Source of the DNA: Bolinopsis microptera
Taxonomy: Eukaryota > Ctenophora > Tentaculata > Lobata > Bolinopsidae
DNA length: 64,000 nucleotides
Assembly (NCBI RefSeq): GCF_026151205.1
Contig: NC_087072.1
Coordinates: 23,763,603-23,827,602 of the forward strand
Direction: 5' to 3'
Position numbers and translations under genes: made by a program. Under the pieces are notes generated by a model, which saw only the letters and a list, made by a program, of their open reading frames with translations, was not told the origin of the DNA and ran no database searches. Below are positions 63,907 to 64,000 of the stretch, one piece after another (position 1 is the stretch's first letter; the number at the start of each line of letters is the position of its first letter).

Positions 63907-64000
63907 CAGCAAACTGTCACTCAGCAAATTTACAGTCTTCCACCTTCCGCTGACACTAAGACAGGATTCGAACAGCTGTTTGAAACTATCAAGTCTTCAG

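Overview
This is an intron-rich, AT-leaning animal (metazoan) genomic segment. It has GT/AG introns from about 100 bases to 26 kb, a multidomain RhoGAP of the ARHGAP21/23 type, an LDLa-rich seven-transmembrane receptor, Penelope-type and LINE fragments, and many non-autonomous DNA transposons. An invertebrate is most likely because LDLa/7TM receptors of this kind are typical of invertebrates. The phylum cannot be fixed from the sequence alone.

Left edge (1-3769): a dispersed-repeat fragment, a GIY-YIG endonuclease ORF of Penelope type (661-1203, +), and a decayed unrecognised coding stretch on the minus strand (about 1990-2965).

Main gene (3770-45286, +): 17 exons that join in frame into a predicted 1,202-residue protein with a new N-terminus, PDZ, PH and RhoGAP domains (arginine finger Arg640) and a basic, serine/proline-rich tail. 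Every splice junction keeps phase. The introns hold most of the unusual DNA: a G-run satellite, a 0.7-kb AGCCAGCTAGT satellite, an exactly 19-bp-periodic array of CACGTG E-boxes, a 4.7-kb polypyrimidine minisatellite, two long (TC)n tracts, two DNA transposons with terminal inverted repeats (TIRs), and a (CTAA)n tract that runs into the 3' splice site of the catalytic RhoGAP exon. The intron between the PH and RhoGAP parts is 25.9 kb and contains a candidate alternative first exon at 31617-31731.

Repeat-rich spacer (45287-54300): hairpin repeats, a 102-bp MITE family with 8-9-bp target duplications, and a 3.6-kb TIR element (50596-54212). That element carries five roughly 301-312-bp tandem units and more than fifteen copies of a TGTGACAAAGT-like word.

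Receptor gene (54405-58088, -): LDLa repeats followed by a rhodopsin-like 7TM domain close to the relaxin-receptor/GRL101 type, with a C-terminal array of 28-residue repeats. It carries one apparent single-base frameshift and one in-frame TGA, so it is either a pseudogene, an allele with lesions, or contains sequence errors. Its N-terminal/signal exon is not seen.

Right edge (58112-64000): a second copy of the 36-kb transposon family, interrupted by a 1.5-kb element (with its TA duplication) that is itself built of repeated GGCTGTCAGAATGA words; then a dead LINE reverse-transcriptase remnant, a perfect 36-bp-arm palindrome, another MITE copy, a short tandem repeat, and the endonuclease end of another LINE running off the window.

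The recurring theme is that three unrelated non-autonomous elements each carry many internal copies of one short element-specific word. I regard this as the most interesting pattern here. No bacterial-type operon, CRISPR array, rRNA or tRNA was found.
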